A DNA stretch of 64,000 bases from Mytilus californianus (taxonomy: Eukaryota; Mollusca; Bivalvia; Mytilida; Mytilidae), in contig NW_026262668.1 in NCBI RefSeq assembly GCF_021869535.1, positions 27,161,732-27,225,731 on the forward strand, in the 5' to 3' direction. A model generated the notes under the pieces. That model did not search any database. It had not been told where the DNA came from and was given only the letters and a program-made list of their open reading frames with translations. Shown piece by piece: positions 35,863 through 46,795 of the stretch. Position 1 is the first letter of the stretch. The number at the start of each line of letters is the position of its first letter. Made by a program: the position numbers and the translations under genes.

Positions 35863-36596
35863 TCATATAATAAGTAAAAAATTCCATGATTTTGTTTTAA
35901 AAGTAATCAATGTATCACCGATTCACCACTTTCAAAAGTTTAGTACATGTACTAGTTTTAACTCTTAGAGTGCAAAATGAAATCAACAAATTAGAATACC
36001 ATTGTTACGCACCTTTCTCTCTCACTCGTGCGCTCGCCCTTAGCATGATATTTCAATTTTGTTAATTTGAAATATATATGAGAAAACAGTAATGAATTAA
36101 ATCAGTGTACTTGTTTGTTTCTTTGTTAATTGACAAAACAGGTCAAGTTCACACGGGAATGGTTCGATTATTTCATATCTTTCAAGAAACTTGAAGCATA
36201 TTAATTCATAGCATTTCCGACATCAATATTGCATTTGAAATACAGTTACATATCAATACGATAGCTTAGTTCGCATTCGTGCCATGATAAATTGTAATTG
36301 CTAAAGATATGACTTTCAAAGCCGAAACTGAAAGACGGTTTCAAAATATCGTCACTTCACTCAAGCGTTTAATAACAAGATTTTCTACTTTATTCGTTAA
36401 AACATATTTTGACCATTTGTATTACTTATACAGGTATTATACTCAACTTGCGTAATGTATCAATTATTGGATTCTGCTTAAACATTATTTAAACATAAAA
36501 CAGCTAGACTTCATCATTTATAAATATAAGCTTCTCTTAAATAAATATTGGATTCAGTTTAAACAATGTTTAATAGTCAATACTAAATAATCTGGC
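35863..36596. other. No gene seen
   Basis: AT-rich sequence without coding signature. Confidence 0.35.
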
Positions 36597-37737
36597 ATAA
36601 TTTTTATTATTCAATAGAAGACTATAAGTATAAACAACTAGGATACAGAAACAAGCAAACAGTGCTGATTTTCATCCGTCTCGTCAACTAAAAATTACAA
36701 CACACAAACGTAAAACATGCTCCGACAGAATCCATGTAACACTTAAACAATTCAAAATTTTAAAAAGTTTTCAAATTTTTAATTTTTTTTTGTACTTTTG
36801 ATCAAAGTTTAAAAATATCTACATTCCAAATTTTTGAAAGTTGAGTGTCACATTGAATGTACATGTATTATGAAAACTAAATACAAAATACAACGAATGG
36901 TTGTTTAAATTGTGTGGAAATGATAAAAGTAAAAAAGGAGACATAAGTTAGATAAATTCACATTTCAGTTTATATAAATCAGTATATAATAGAAACAGTT
37001 AATGGCACCATTTTCGTTATCAGTTTATAATTATATAGAGTCATTTCTGTCAGCCTAAAGTACATTTCAGAATCAGAATAAATGTTTACAATTAATAAAT
37101 TGAGAGTATCCGTCGTTAAAAAACTTTCAAAAAACATACACGTCATATCTACGTTTTACACATGTTCATGTTTTTCTGTGACACTTAATGACGTCTTTAC
37201 GCTAAATCCATTGGAAAGTTGAATGTGTACTGATTGATATTTTAGTCTTAGATACATGATTTTTTATAAGTTGTTTTTGGCTTTAAAATACTCTCCGATC
37301 TGTACTTAATGTCTTTTTGTTTTGGGGATGTATAGGTACCCGTCAACGTCCACTCTATTTTTTTGTTAGATGTATTTCAATTTGTATCAGCCTTTTCTAC
37401 TGATTTTTATAGTTTGTTCTTATGTTGTATTGTTACACCACTGTCCCATGTTAGGGGGAGGGTTGGCGCCTTCAAACATGTTTTACTCCGCCACATTATG
37501 TATGTCCGTAATCAGGAGCTTTTAGTTTACATGTCTGTAATATTTGTTTATCGTAAATGTCTCATTGAATGTATTATGAAAACTATACATTTATATGAAT
37601 ATGATCAGTCGGAGCATGTTTTACGTTTGTGCGTTGTAATTTTTAGTTGACGAGACGGATGAAAATCAGCATTGTTTGTTTGTTTCTGTATCCTAGTTGT
37701 TTACACTTGTAGTCTTCTATTGAGTAATAAAAATTAT
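36597..37737. mobile_element. 1.14-kb element with 130-bp terminal inverted repeats
   Basis: Left arm 36597-36726 and right arm 37608-37737 are inverted copies with few mismatches (for example ATTTTCATCCGTCTCGTCAA and TTGACGAGACGGATGAAAAT). The interior contains a Mytilus repeat piece (TTACACCACTGTCCCATG, CCGCCACATTATGTATG at 37424-37507) but no transposase. Confidence 0.7.
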
Positions 37738-39618
37738 TGAGAAAAAAAAACATTATTTCAATTAAATCCAGTAAGCAGTTAGCTTATAAAATTGTCCAAT
37801 TCATATATTTGTATAGTTTTATAATAGGCCGTTAATTTTCGTAATTGAATTGTTTCATATTTTTAATGTCGGGGCCTTTTATATCCGACTACACGGTATG
37901 GGGTTTTCTCATTGTTGAAGGCCGTGCAGTTGCCTATAATTGCATTCGAACTTAAGTGGATATTTGTCTCATTTACAATCATATCACATCTCCTTATTTT
38001 TTAATGTTTAACCCTTTGTGCGCCGAGGCGTTTTTTCTTTTCTTTATACAAAGCGTTACGTTTCCAAACACATGTTAATGACGTTTCTATACACGATAAG
38101 TTACATGACATCAACACATTAAATTCAAGCACTTGCATGTTGCCCATCTTGCCATTGTTATCAAACGGATTGAACGGTCTCTATTGACGGTCCCGAATTG
38201 TCTTCAAAGACAGTCCCAGTCGTTTTCATTATATCTGCCAGTCTGAAGAACCGTCCGAGCTGTCTCTTCGATAGACGGACCGATTGTCTTGTATTCTGGT
38301 CTGATTGCGTTTTGTTTGCGTGGCTACTGACAAAAGACTTAAAAACAATTCCTGAATAGCCTCAGAATAATCATGATAATACGGACTATGATGTTTTACT
38401 CATTATTTCAAATATTCCCTATATTGAAAGGAATTGAGGTTAAAGAAATCTATTTCTATGATAATTCTCGAAATATTTCAACTTTGTATGTTTCACTTTC
38501 TGCAAGATCTTTTCTATTTGAAATTAAAAAAAACACAAAATTAATTAATAAATTTTTTCCTTTACTTTCAAATTATATTACCATTTCATTTAAAGTTCGA
38601 AAAAATGTAAAAAAACAAAAAAATCGTCTTCTACTGTCACAAACTTCCCTCGGAAGGAAAAAACTTGTCACACAAAAAAAAAATGCAATGGACGAGTTAC
38701 TTTTTTCAAGGTCGTAGCGCAAGGAATTCTAGCTTAAAGCAGATTGGGTCTTGTGGATGTCAGAGTGTGAGGGTTTCGTGGACCAAGTCCACAAAAGCTG
38801 ACAAATTTGGATATTTAGAAGCCAAAATGTAACATTTATACTTCATTGTTACTTTGGAACTACAAGAAATGCGCTTTTAGACATTTATTTGTAGTTTTTG
38901 ATAGAACTCTGCTTATCTTGCTCATATATTCATATAGTTAGGAAAAAACAACTGATTTCGTGTGATTGCAATAGTTTAAATGAATCAGTTGACCTGAAAC
39001 GATCTACATAAAAAATGAAAACATAATATTTATGAAGACAAATGATGTTCCAATGAAAATACTGAAAGCTCAGCTAGAAGCATTTTTTTTTCTGTAGACA
39101 AATTACGGTAACCATTAAATCCGTATAACCAGTTCGGTTCTAAGTGAAATTTAGAAAAATCCATTGACTTGAGAAATAAACATGAAACAAATATTTACAA
39201 CTTACCATTAGTATGAAACAATAAACCATATGTCGAAAATATTGAGAACAATTACCTTTAATAAGGAGAAATTAACTTACTCAAATTCAGGTAAAAAGCC
39301 GAAGAATCGAAATTATTTGAAGTGGAGGAAATTAATTTCAATCTCAGGTTACAAGCAAGACAGATTACCTGTACGATTTACGACAGTTTATGTTATCATT
39401 ATCAATTATGTTTACTTCAAAACTGTCAATCATCATCTTAAGTGTTTATTAAGGACACAATACATAGTAATTAAGCATTCTGAAAGCTGAAAATAGCAGC
39501 ATTTACCTAATGTAAACAAAGTTCTATGTCACTCTATAGAATTTTAATTTACGACTGTTCATGCTGTAAATCAAAATGCAAGATGATGTGTATATATAGA
39601 TTGAAAAAACAACTACAA
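37738..39618. other. Mytilus repeat fragment; no gene
   Basis: 37865-38005 has GGGGCCTTTTATATCCGACT, CATTGTTGAAGGCCGTGCAG and TCATATCACATCTCCTTAT, one abundant Mytilus family. 38170-38290 is unusually rich in GACGGTC/GACTGTC-like words. The frame at 38373-38717 (+) is AT-rich and without a domain. Confidence 0.4.
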
Positions 39619-39876
39619 TAAGGGAGCTACCATTTGATTTTTAGGGGGGGGGGGGGGGGGGGGTAGGATGAAATTTGAAAAAAAAGGCAGGACAGGAGTT
39701 TTGAGTAAAAAAAAAGGCAGGATGAGACACTTTGCAAAAAAAAAGACCGAAAAGAGTGAAAAATAAAAAGGCAGGACAGAGATTACAACTAAAAAAAAAA
39801 ATGCAGGACAACATTTTTCATCCTAGCCCCCCCCCCCCCCCCCCCCCCTCATAAAAATCAAAAGGTAGCTCCCTAA
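39619..39876. mobile_element. MITE with GGGAGCTACCATTTGATTTT ends and G/C runs
   Basis: The left end AAGGGAGCTACCATTTGA leads into a run of about 20 G. The right end is a run of about 24 C, then AAAAATCAAAAGGTAGCTCC. Between them are A-runs alternating with GGCAGGA(C/T) boxes. It folds back completely and may form a quadruplex on each strand. Confidence 0.75.
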
Positions 39877-40069
39877 GTGACGGTGGAAGATGATAGACGT
39901 CAAATGTCATATTGTAGAGCTGCATGTTGAATGTCCCTTTAGTATATTCCGCCTCTTTTTATTGCATAATTATGTATAATTTAATATATACATCATCACT
40001 ATAAACGATATTTCGTGAAAAATGCAGACAGCTATCAAACGACACAAAACAAAACCTATTAGACAGCTA
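39877..40069. other. No gene seen
   Basis: Unremarkable AT-rich sequence. Confidence 0.3.
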
Positions 40070-40935
40070 AATGTCTAGGAAGGATGTATAAGATCCGAAA
40101 TAGTTGAGGAGCTATATGACCAAAAAGGACATAGAAATAATTGCCAAACCATCTAAGGTCAACTTTGCCTCAATTAGTTGAAACATTAGTTTCTTAAAAA
40201 TTTATAAGCAGACAATTTTAGAAAGGTTTGTTATAAGTCATGTTAGTACCACATTATTGACTACTTAGCTGATGTTATCCTCGGGGAACCGATAGTCCAC
40301 CCACAGCGGTATCGACCCAGTGCTGTAATAATGAAAATAACGATTAAAATATATGTGTTCGAAGCGCTTTTCTGGATTTACCTTTATCAGGAACGCTCAA
40401 TACAGAATTTTGAAAGCCAAGGATGTATAAGAAACGAAACAGTTGAAGAGCTATATGACCAAAAAGGACCTAAACAAATAGTAGCCAAATCCATGTAAAG
40501 ACAATTTTGACTGAATGAGTTGAAACATTAGTTTCTTAATCATTTATAAATTTATAAACGAGCAATTTTAGAAAGGTTTGTTATAAATCATGTCAGTACC
40601 GAAGTATTCACTTCTGAGCTGATGATACCATCGGAGACTGATAGTCCATCGACAGGGGTATCGACCTAGTGCTGTAAAATTGAAAATAACACTAACGCTT
40701 AGGATAAAATTCGAATATCACGGCCTAGGCCATGTGTAAATTTCCAACAAATATATGGCTCCGAAAAGCTTTTCTGCAATTACTTTCATCAGGAACACTC
40801 AATGCAGAATATTTGAAAGATAAGGATGTATAAGTTCCTAAACAGTTGAAGAGCTATATGACCAAAAAAAGGGACACAAAAACAATAGCCACATCCATGT
40901 AAGGTCAACTTTTCCTTTCTGGAGTTGTAACCTTG
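40070..40935 (+). repeat. Tandem dispersed repeat, about 2.3 units of 360-400 bp
   Basis: GGATGTATAAG...GAGCTATATGACCAAAAAGG boxes start near 40080, 40428 and 40825. Between them are TTTTAGAAAGGTTTGTTATA, a GATAGTCCA...GTATCGACC block and AGCGCTTTTCTGG...ATCAGGAACGCTCAA. An inverted worn copy lies at 46430-46690. The arrangement just upstream of the Penelope-like remnant could be its pseudo-LTR, but I cannot show a link. Confidence 0.6.
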
Positions 40936-41149
40936 GTTAAAAAAATGGTTGCCTATAATTGCTTACATTCACTTCATTTGAACTTTGGTGGATAGTTGTC
41001 TCATTGGCAAACATACCACATCTCCTTATTTTTATACAAATATACTGAAAATTAAAAAAAAAAGAAGGTTGAAATAAGTATCCAGTAACGGAGTTATGTA
41101 TAAAAAATATATGAATTCTTTTTTAAGTTGGTTTAATTTTTAGAGAAAA
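40936..41149. repeat. Mytilus repeat tail
   Basis: GGATAGTTGTCTCATTGGCA with ACATACCACATCTCCTTATT (40988-41030). Confidence 0.5.
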
Positions 41150-41360
41150 GGGGGGCAAGAGGGGGGTCCATTAACAGGTTAACAATTTTTGATTTTGCTC
41201 AAAACAGATAACAGTAAATTTTAAATAATGATAACAGATAACAGCAATTTGAGAAAACAGAAAAAAGTGAATTCAAAAATCAAAAAAACAGTTAACAAAT
41301 GATTGAATTAAATATATTAAATCATTCGTGTCCAGGACCAATCCAGTATATCTTATTATA
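41150..41360 (+). repeat. AACAGTTAAC-rich box, left partner
   Basis: It has several (A)ACAG(T/A)TAACA words (TTAACAGGTTAACAA, GATAACAGATAACAG, AACAGTTAACAA), then GTCCAGGACCAATCCAGTAT. The last box recurs inverted at 45370-45410 beside a similar array. Confidence 0.6.
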
Positions 41361-41761
41361 ATCCTTGTTATAATTCACATTTTCAATGTACATGTCTCTA
41401 AATTATCTTCAATTGCTTTACTCAAAGTATGATAATAAGTACATTTAAGTACATTAATAAAATTGAGAATGGAAATGGGGAATGTGTCAAAGAGACAACA
41501 ACCCGACCATAGAGCAGATAACAGCCGAAGTCAATTCATAGACTATTAAGTCAATTCATAGACTATTTTCTGAAGCCAGTTGTTAGCAAACTATGGACAT
41601 ATACAAAGGGCATATCCTCTTTCATCAACAAAATTGAACGTGTCAGACTATAGCAAAATATTATATTATTTAGCCTTGATATTTCTAGTATGTACAATTA
41701 TATATATCTTTATTCTCACAAACCAAATTACAAAGGTAAATTCACTCACACCAAGAAATAA

Positions 41762-42655
41762 TTGAAGCGGTATATATCAAAGATGCTTGAAATTAAATAT
41801 GACATACCTTTCCTACCTAAAGAATTATTTTTAGAACTTTTGAATTACGTACTTAGAAATAATATATTTGAATTTAATGATATAATTTTCAAACATAGAT
41901 GTGGAATTCCCATGGGAAACACAATGAGTCCTATCTTAACTGATATAAGAATGTTTGAAATAATATAAAAAATCCTAGAACTATTTCTGTTTAAGAATAA
42001 TATCACTCATTTACGAATTTATCGGGACGATGGGTTCGTCCTATTTGACTCCAGTATAGACAATCTTTTAGTCTCCATTTAACATCGCTAATTCTATAAA
42101 CCCATTACTTAGATTTACACATGGAATATTATCTAAAAGTATCCAGTTTCTAGACATAACTGTCTTCAAAGATGAAAGAAGAGGTGAACAAAATCCAATT
42201 TAAGATATTAAACTAAATAGGAAACCAACTGATAATTTTCAATATCTTGAACGAACATCAGCGCACCCTACGTCGGTATTCAAAAGCTTCATAACTGAAA
42301 AATTTTTTGCTTTATTAGGTTTTGCAATAACTAAAAAAAACTTCTCTGAAGAAGTTCAACTTTTTAAGTCTAAACTTCTTAAAAGATCTTAAAAGAGGAC
42401 ATTGCGAAAATGAGACCGACAATATTATAACAAACACAAGAAAAAAATAAAGAAAAGAATCTTTGAAATATGATTATAAAAATAAGAAAGTGGCTGCACC
42501 ACTCGTCTTTGCAACAAGATTTAATCCGGTATTTAAAGGAATCAGAAATCAGAAATGCAAAAATACTATTTCCAAAACCTCTGATTATTGCATACAGAAG
42601 AAATAAAAATCTAAAAGAGAATATAACACATTCAAGAATAAAAAAGGATATATAA
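41762..42655 (+). pseudogene. Penelope-like element reverse transcriptase remnant
   Basis: FKHRCGIPMGNTMSPILTDI (from about 41888) is the PLE/telomerase-type RT motif with GxPMG. After one in-frame stop the same frame continues ITHLRIYRDDGFVLFD, the catalytic DD box. Then come SIQFLDITVFKDE, LNRKPTDNFQYLERTSAHPT (about 42210-42265), and, near the end, KILFPKPLIIAYRRNKNLKE (42552-42611). This order is that of PLE RTs. No GIY-YIG endonuclease follows. Stops and frameshifts show it is inactive. Confidence 0.75.
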
Positions 42656-42976
42656 AGATAAAATCAGACAAAAGATAAAATAGCATGCATAAAAAATTAA
42701 GGGAAACAAGATTTAATCAAAGGAATATAAATGAAAAAATAAAGAAAGAAAGAAAGAATATAAAAAAAAGAAAGAGAGAAACGAACGTATAAACAGGTAT
42801 ATCCCTATACATAAAAAATCCAATTTGAACCATTATTAGTACTACAAAAAGGGAAACATATGGCCAGGGATACCTGATGAGGATAGTCCTACGGGTCTAT
42901 ACGACCTTAACCGAAATACCTTTTATATTATACAAAACACATACTCAGCTCTGTGATTCTTTTCTAAGAATACATA
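42656..42976. other. A/G-rich spacer
   Basis: A purine-rich (AAAGAAAG)-like stretch at 42735-42785, then AAACATATGGCCAGGGATACC. No gene. Confidence 0.35.
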
Positions 42977-43216
42977 CATTAATTAATAATAATACTTTAT
43001 TCCAAAAGCAAGTACAGCTTATAGGATATATATACAATTTTTGAAAAATTAATTATACATGCACCATATCACATAAACAGACATATAATAATAAAATGTT
43101 AACTACATTTAAATACATTAAATCACTCTTATACAATACAATAATAAGTATAACGCAGAGTATGAAATTCATAAAATTGTTAAAAGTTAGCAGCGTAGTT
43201 TCTCAGCTAATTTTAA

Positions 43217-43906
43217 TTATTTACCAAGATTGTTTAGTTCTTTAATATTTTGTACAGATAACAATTGTATCAATTTATAAGTAGAGGGGTGTCTCCAATA
43301 ATATTGTTTGATATATTTTTCCCTAATATCAGCATATTTATTACATTCCAATAAAAAATGAAATTCGTCTTCAATGGAACTTGTATTACAATAAATACAT
43401 AATCTATCTTTCCTGTCCATATCATAATATCTTCCTGTCTCTAAATTCAAATTATGTGCACAAATACGGTATTTACAAATATAAGGTTTATATATATAAT
43501 TCACTTGTTTGTCTAAGTAAAATTGTAAAGTATGTGTACAAAAAATATATTTATATAATTGAAATTTGTTTGAGACTTCAAAGAAAGCATTTGCTACGCA
43601 TATAAATGTATCAACCATTCTCTCTTTTAATTGTCTCAGAAAAAAATCTACATTATCTACCTTTTGACTTAACCAAATAAAGTTAAAGCCATATTTACCC
43701 AAAATATCTTTAATCTTACAGCACCAGTTCTGCTTATCATTTGGTTTTCTATTACAGCTACTAAACATTTCATCATAACAATTTTTCAATATGCAATTAT
43801 CAGTACATAATAATTTTATCCAATATTTTACCATTCTATATTCTCTCTCTATACACATAGGTATTCTACCCAGTTCACAATATACCATGTTATTAACAGT
43901 ACTCAA
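43217..43906 (-). pseudogene. LINE ORF2 C-terminal region with CCHC-like motif
   Basis: About 229 codons are open. VYCELGRIPM (residues 9-18) and the downstream HNLNLETGRY block precede CIYCNTSSIEDEFHFLLEC (C170, C173, H183, C188), the Cys/His motif seen near the end of many LINE ORF2 proteins. The first codon lies in the hairpin MITE at 43904-44013, so the apparent start is an artefact. The host frame continues on the other side of the MITE with a KRILKAKKSTV segment. Confidence 0.8.
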
Positions 43907-44013
43907 TCTAATTAAAATATAGATCTCGGATTTCGTTATACTACGTTATACTACATACGAATGTAGTATAACGTAGTATAACGAAATCCGAGATCTATAT
44001 TTTAATTAGATTG
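43904..44013. mobile_element. 110-bp perfect hairpin MITE inserted in the LINE
   Basis: Two 53-base arms match without a mismatch (outer CAATCTAATTAAAAT, inner CGTTATACTACAT) around the loop ACGA. TAACAGTACT is duplicated on both sides (43894-43903, 44014-44023). Removing the element and one duplicate rejoins the LINE frame. Confidence 0.9.
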
Positions 44014-44334
44014 TAACAGTACTCTTTTTTGCTTTCAGTATACGTTTCAAAAAATACATATGAACCCTTTCAATATCTGGTGCCATATGATACCCCCAAA
44101 TTTCACAGCCATAGTTCAAAATACTTGCAACATAAGTTTCAAATAAAGTCAATAATGTTTCATGGTTATAATAGTCATCCTGCATTTATTAAACATACTA
44201 TATACTGCTTTTTTCCCTTGCTCTGACAATCTCTTTTGTGTATTAACAAAATTACCAGTGTAATAAAAAAGTAAGCCTAAATACATAAACTCATTACAAA
44301 TATCAATTTTATCACCATTTAAAAACCATTTTTC

Positions 44335-44817
44335 TTACTGTTTAGGCTTACCCCTATTTCTGAAAATTACAATCTTTGTTTTTGTAAAATTAATATATAA
44401 ATTGTTTTCATTTGAGTAAGTATTGACACTATCAATCATATGCTGTAAATCTTTTATATTTTCACTGAATAAAACCATATCATCTGCATACATCAGAAGA
44501 TATAAATTTAACATTTTAAGCTTATAAGATTTACAATTTTGATTTAATAATTCCATCTCCGTGTCATTTACATATAAAGAATACAAAAGAGGAGATAAAG
44601 ATTCCCCTTGCATAAGGCCAACAGTGCATTAAAAAAATTCAGATAATTTACCATTCATCTTAACACATGATTTCAAATTCATATACATTGATTTAATTAC
44701 ATTAAATAACTTCCCTGTAATACCATATCTTATTAAATTACAAGCCCGAGTGAGTTTCTTGTACAAAAATAAATGGTGGAAAAAAGTATTCCATAACAAA
44801 AATATATTATCATACAT
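44335..44817 (-). pseudogene. LINE reverse transcriptase core, frameshifted
   Basis: Two open stretches. 44629-44817 has YGITGKLFNVIKSMY, the helix before the palm. 44335-44613 starts QGESLSPLLYSLYVNDTEME and contains the catalytic YADD (residues 42-45 of that stretch) in MYADDMVLF. INFTKTKIVIF, the thumb-side strand typical of LINEs, follows. The catalytic aspartates are intact, but a stop and frameshift separate the parts. Confidence 0.8.
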
Positions 44818-44885
44818 TGAATAAACAACTAGATAGCACTAGATACATACATTGAAAATAGGAATTATTACAAAGGATTATTATA

Positions 44886-45016
44886 AACATACTGCCCTGG
44901 GATGAAGGTGTTAGGGTATATTAACACACGAGGGGAAAAATTAAGTCTCGGGTGATAATTTTTTTCACCGAGTGTGTTAATCACCGTAACACCTTCATCC
45001 AAGGGCAGTATGTTTT
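44886..45016. mobile_element. 131-bp foldback MITE
   Basis: Arms of about 57 bases: AACATACTGCCCTGG, GATGAAGGTGTTAGGG and TTAACACACGAGG on the left, and their inverse (CCAAGGGCAGTATGTT) on the right. It is flanked by TTATTATA at 44878-44885 and 45017-45024, an 8-bp duplication in AT-rich sequence. Confidence 0.7.
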
Positions 45017-45024
45017 TTATTATA

Positions 45025-45359
45025 CTGAATGCCTTATGATTCAAGTGTGCACTATGTTATGAGAAGGACAATTGTAAAAAAATAAAGTCATAAATTAAGA
45101 TAGATTACTAATAACAACAACAAAACGACGGAAATGATGTAGAAATAAGAATCTGTAAACCTCGGCCGGAGCGGGTTTTAATTGTTCCGGGTCGGCAAAC
45201 TTCGGGCTCAGCGGGTGTTGATTTTAGGCATTAATACCCGTTGCTAATATTATCACATGTTGCTATGGGTGGGCCGGCCTTATGAAAGGTAAGTGAAAAT
45301 TAACAAATGCCGCGTGTCCAATGAAATGAATGGATGATATACGAAATTTGCATAAAGTA
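45025..45359. other. No gene seen
   Basis: It includes a locally GC-rich stretch (45160-45280: CTCGGCCGGAGCGGG, TTCGGGCTCAGCGGG) with no coding or RNA signature that I can name. Confidence 0.35.
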
Positions 45360-45615
45360 TAATAAAATAAGATATACTGGATTGGTCCTGGACCCGACAG
45401 ACTTTAATATAAAAACAGTTAACAGAGAAATGACCATTAACAGCTAACAGGGGTAATTTCTTCATAATAACAGTTAACAACAATGTCAATTTTAAGAAAC
45501 CATATAACAGCTAATTAGTCAATAACAGTTTACAGCACACATATTTTCAAAATAACAGTTAACAAAAGTTTTAAAATGCCTAAAACACATTAGCCCCTTC
45601 TTTAGAGAACAGTTT
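45360..45615 (-). repeat. AACAGTTAAC-rich box, right partner
   Basis: It opens ATACTGGATTGGTCCTGGAC (inverse of the box at 41330-41362), then six worn ACAGTTAACA or ACAGCTAACA words. It ends TTAGCCCCTTCTTTAGAGAA. Confidence 0.6.
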
Positions 45616-46429
45616 ATTTGTTCTTATATTCACGTTCTCTTGTTGAGTACTCATAAATCAGTTTCACACCACTAGAGGGTGTATTCAAGATTCTGATTCT
45701 CGTCAGTTGTCCTAGGTCTTCATGAAAAAAACTTTCTTTAAGAATTTAGCGTCGTTTATGTCTGTTGAATTTATTAATGACTTGCCCTTTAATTTAGAGA
45801 GTATCGTACAGTTTAGTCACTTGCCAGGTTGGTAATCGTTAAAGCCCTTATGGTCTCCTCAATATATCAATTCAAGTTATTTAGGCTTCGGCCTTATCTG
45901 TTTAAAAAGGGATACGCATGTGATGTAAAACAGTTTATGATTTTCTTTATCATTTTTGTTTTAATGTGCAAAACTGATTTTTTTTTGTAAGTGAAAAAAT
46001 TATTTGTTTTGACATTTATTTACTGTTGTTTTATATTTAAAAGAGGCTGTGGTACTCTGAATGTGAGCTATAGTATTTTAAATCTCAGTATGAGGAACAA
46101 ATTTACGTTTTCAATATTTCAAATCGACGGATTTATTAATGAAGTCTTAGAGAATATTTGAGAAGTCAATTCAAAATGAAAATTGTTATTTTTTCTTGGA
46201 CAATGGTTTTGAATGACAAAGAACTATGATTGATGTTGCATTGATTATTAACAAGATATGACATCGTTATACACGATTTCTTCTGTGTCATGATAAAAGA
46301 CTCAGACTATTAATTTTCAATCTGACGGACTGATAAAACTTGAATAGGTAGAATGCCTGATTTTTTTTTTATTTTACCAAAATTGTTCATTATAACAGGT
46401 TTTGTGTATAAATTAACCAGCGCTTCTGT
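45616..46429. other. No gene seen
   Basis: AT-rich sequence without coding signature. Confidence 0.35.
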
Positions 46430-46690
46430 ACTGTCATGATTTATAACAAACCTTCCTTAAATTGTCCGTTGATACATTTAGAAATTATTAAGAAAAAAGG
46501 TTTCAACCCCTTCAGGCAACGTTGACATTAGATGGATTTGGCTATTTTTGTAAAATCCTTTTAGTCATAAAGCTCTTCAACTGATTCGGTTCTTATACAT
46601 CATTGGCTGTCATATAATCGGCTTTGGGCGTTCATAATAAAGGTAAATTCAGAAAAAAAACGCTTCGGAAGCATAACATTTATAAAGTGT
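46430..46690 (-). repeat. Inverted worn copy of the 40070-40935 repeat
   Basis: TATAACAAACCTTCC, CATAAAGCTCTTCAAC, TTCTTATACATCATTGGCTG and AAAACGCTTCGGAAGC are complements of boxes in the 40-kb array, in reverse order. Confidence 0.6.
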
Positions 46691-46795
46691 GTTGTTCTCA
46701 TTTTTAACTGAACACATTCAAATGGCTTTCTTTCATGAGAATCCTTTACAGTATTTTACTATTCAATTTATTTTGCACGCGTTTTCCACGGAAAA

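Larger units (their letters stand above)
42977..44860 (-). mobile_element. 5'-truncated LINE with C-terminal half of ORF2
   Basis: Minus-strand blocks in order: RT fingers/palm (44817-44629), QGESLSPLL and YADD (44613-44335), a degraded linker, the C-terminal ORF (43906-43217), then a 3' region ending GGAATAAAGTATTATTATT at about 42980. The (ATT)n-type tail and motif order fit a CR1/L2-like LINE. One hairpin MITE lies inside. Frameshifts between the blocks make it non-functional. Confidence 0.8.

Noticed and set aside
38373-38717. 114-codon plus-strand open frame
   Set aside because: Lys/Phe-rich composition expected from AT-rich DNA; no domain, and no neighbouring exons.
40260-40340. Hammerhead ribozyme suggested by CTGATG near GATAGTCC, as found in Penelope-like pseudo-LTRs
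   Set aside because: The conserved GAAA strand and a consistent three-stem pairing are not present in either repeat unit.
43381-43605. Plus-strand open frame opposite the LINE
   Set aside because: It is the antisense shadow of the LINE ORF2 C-terminus.
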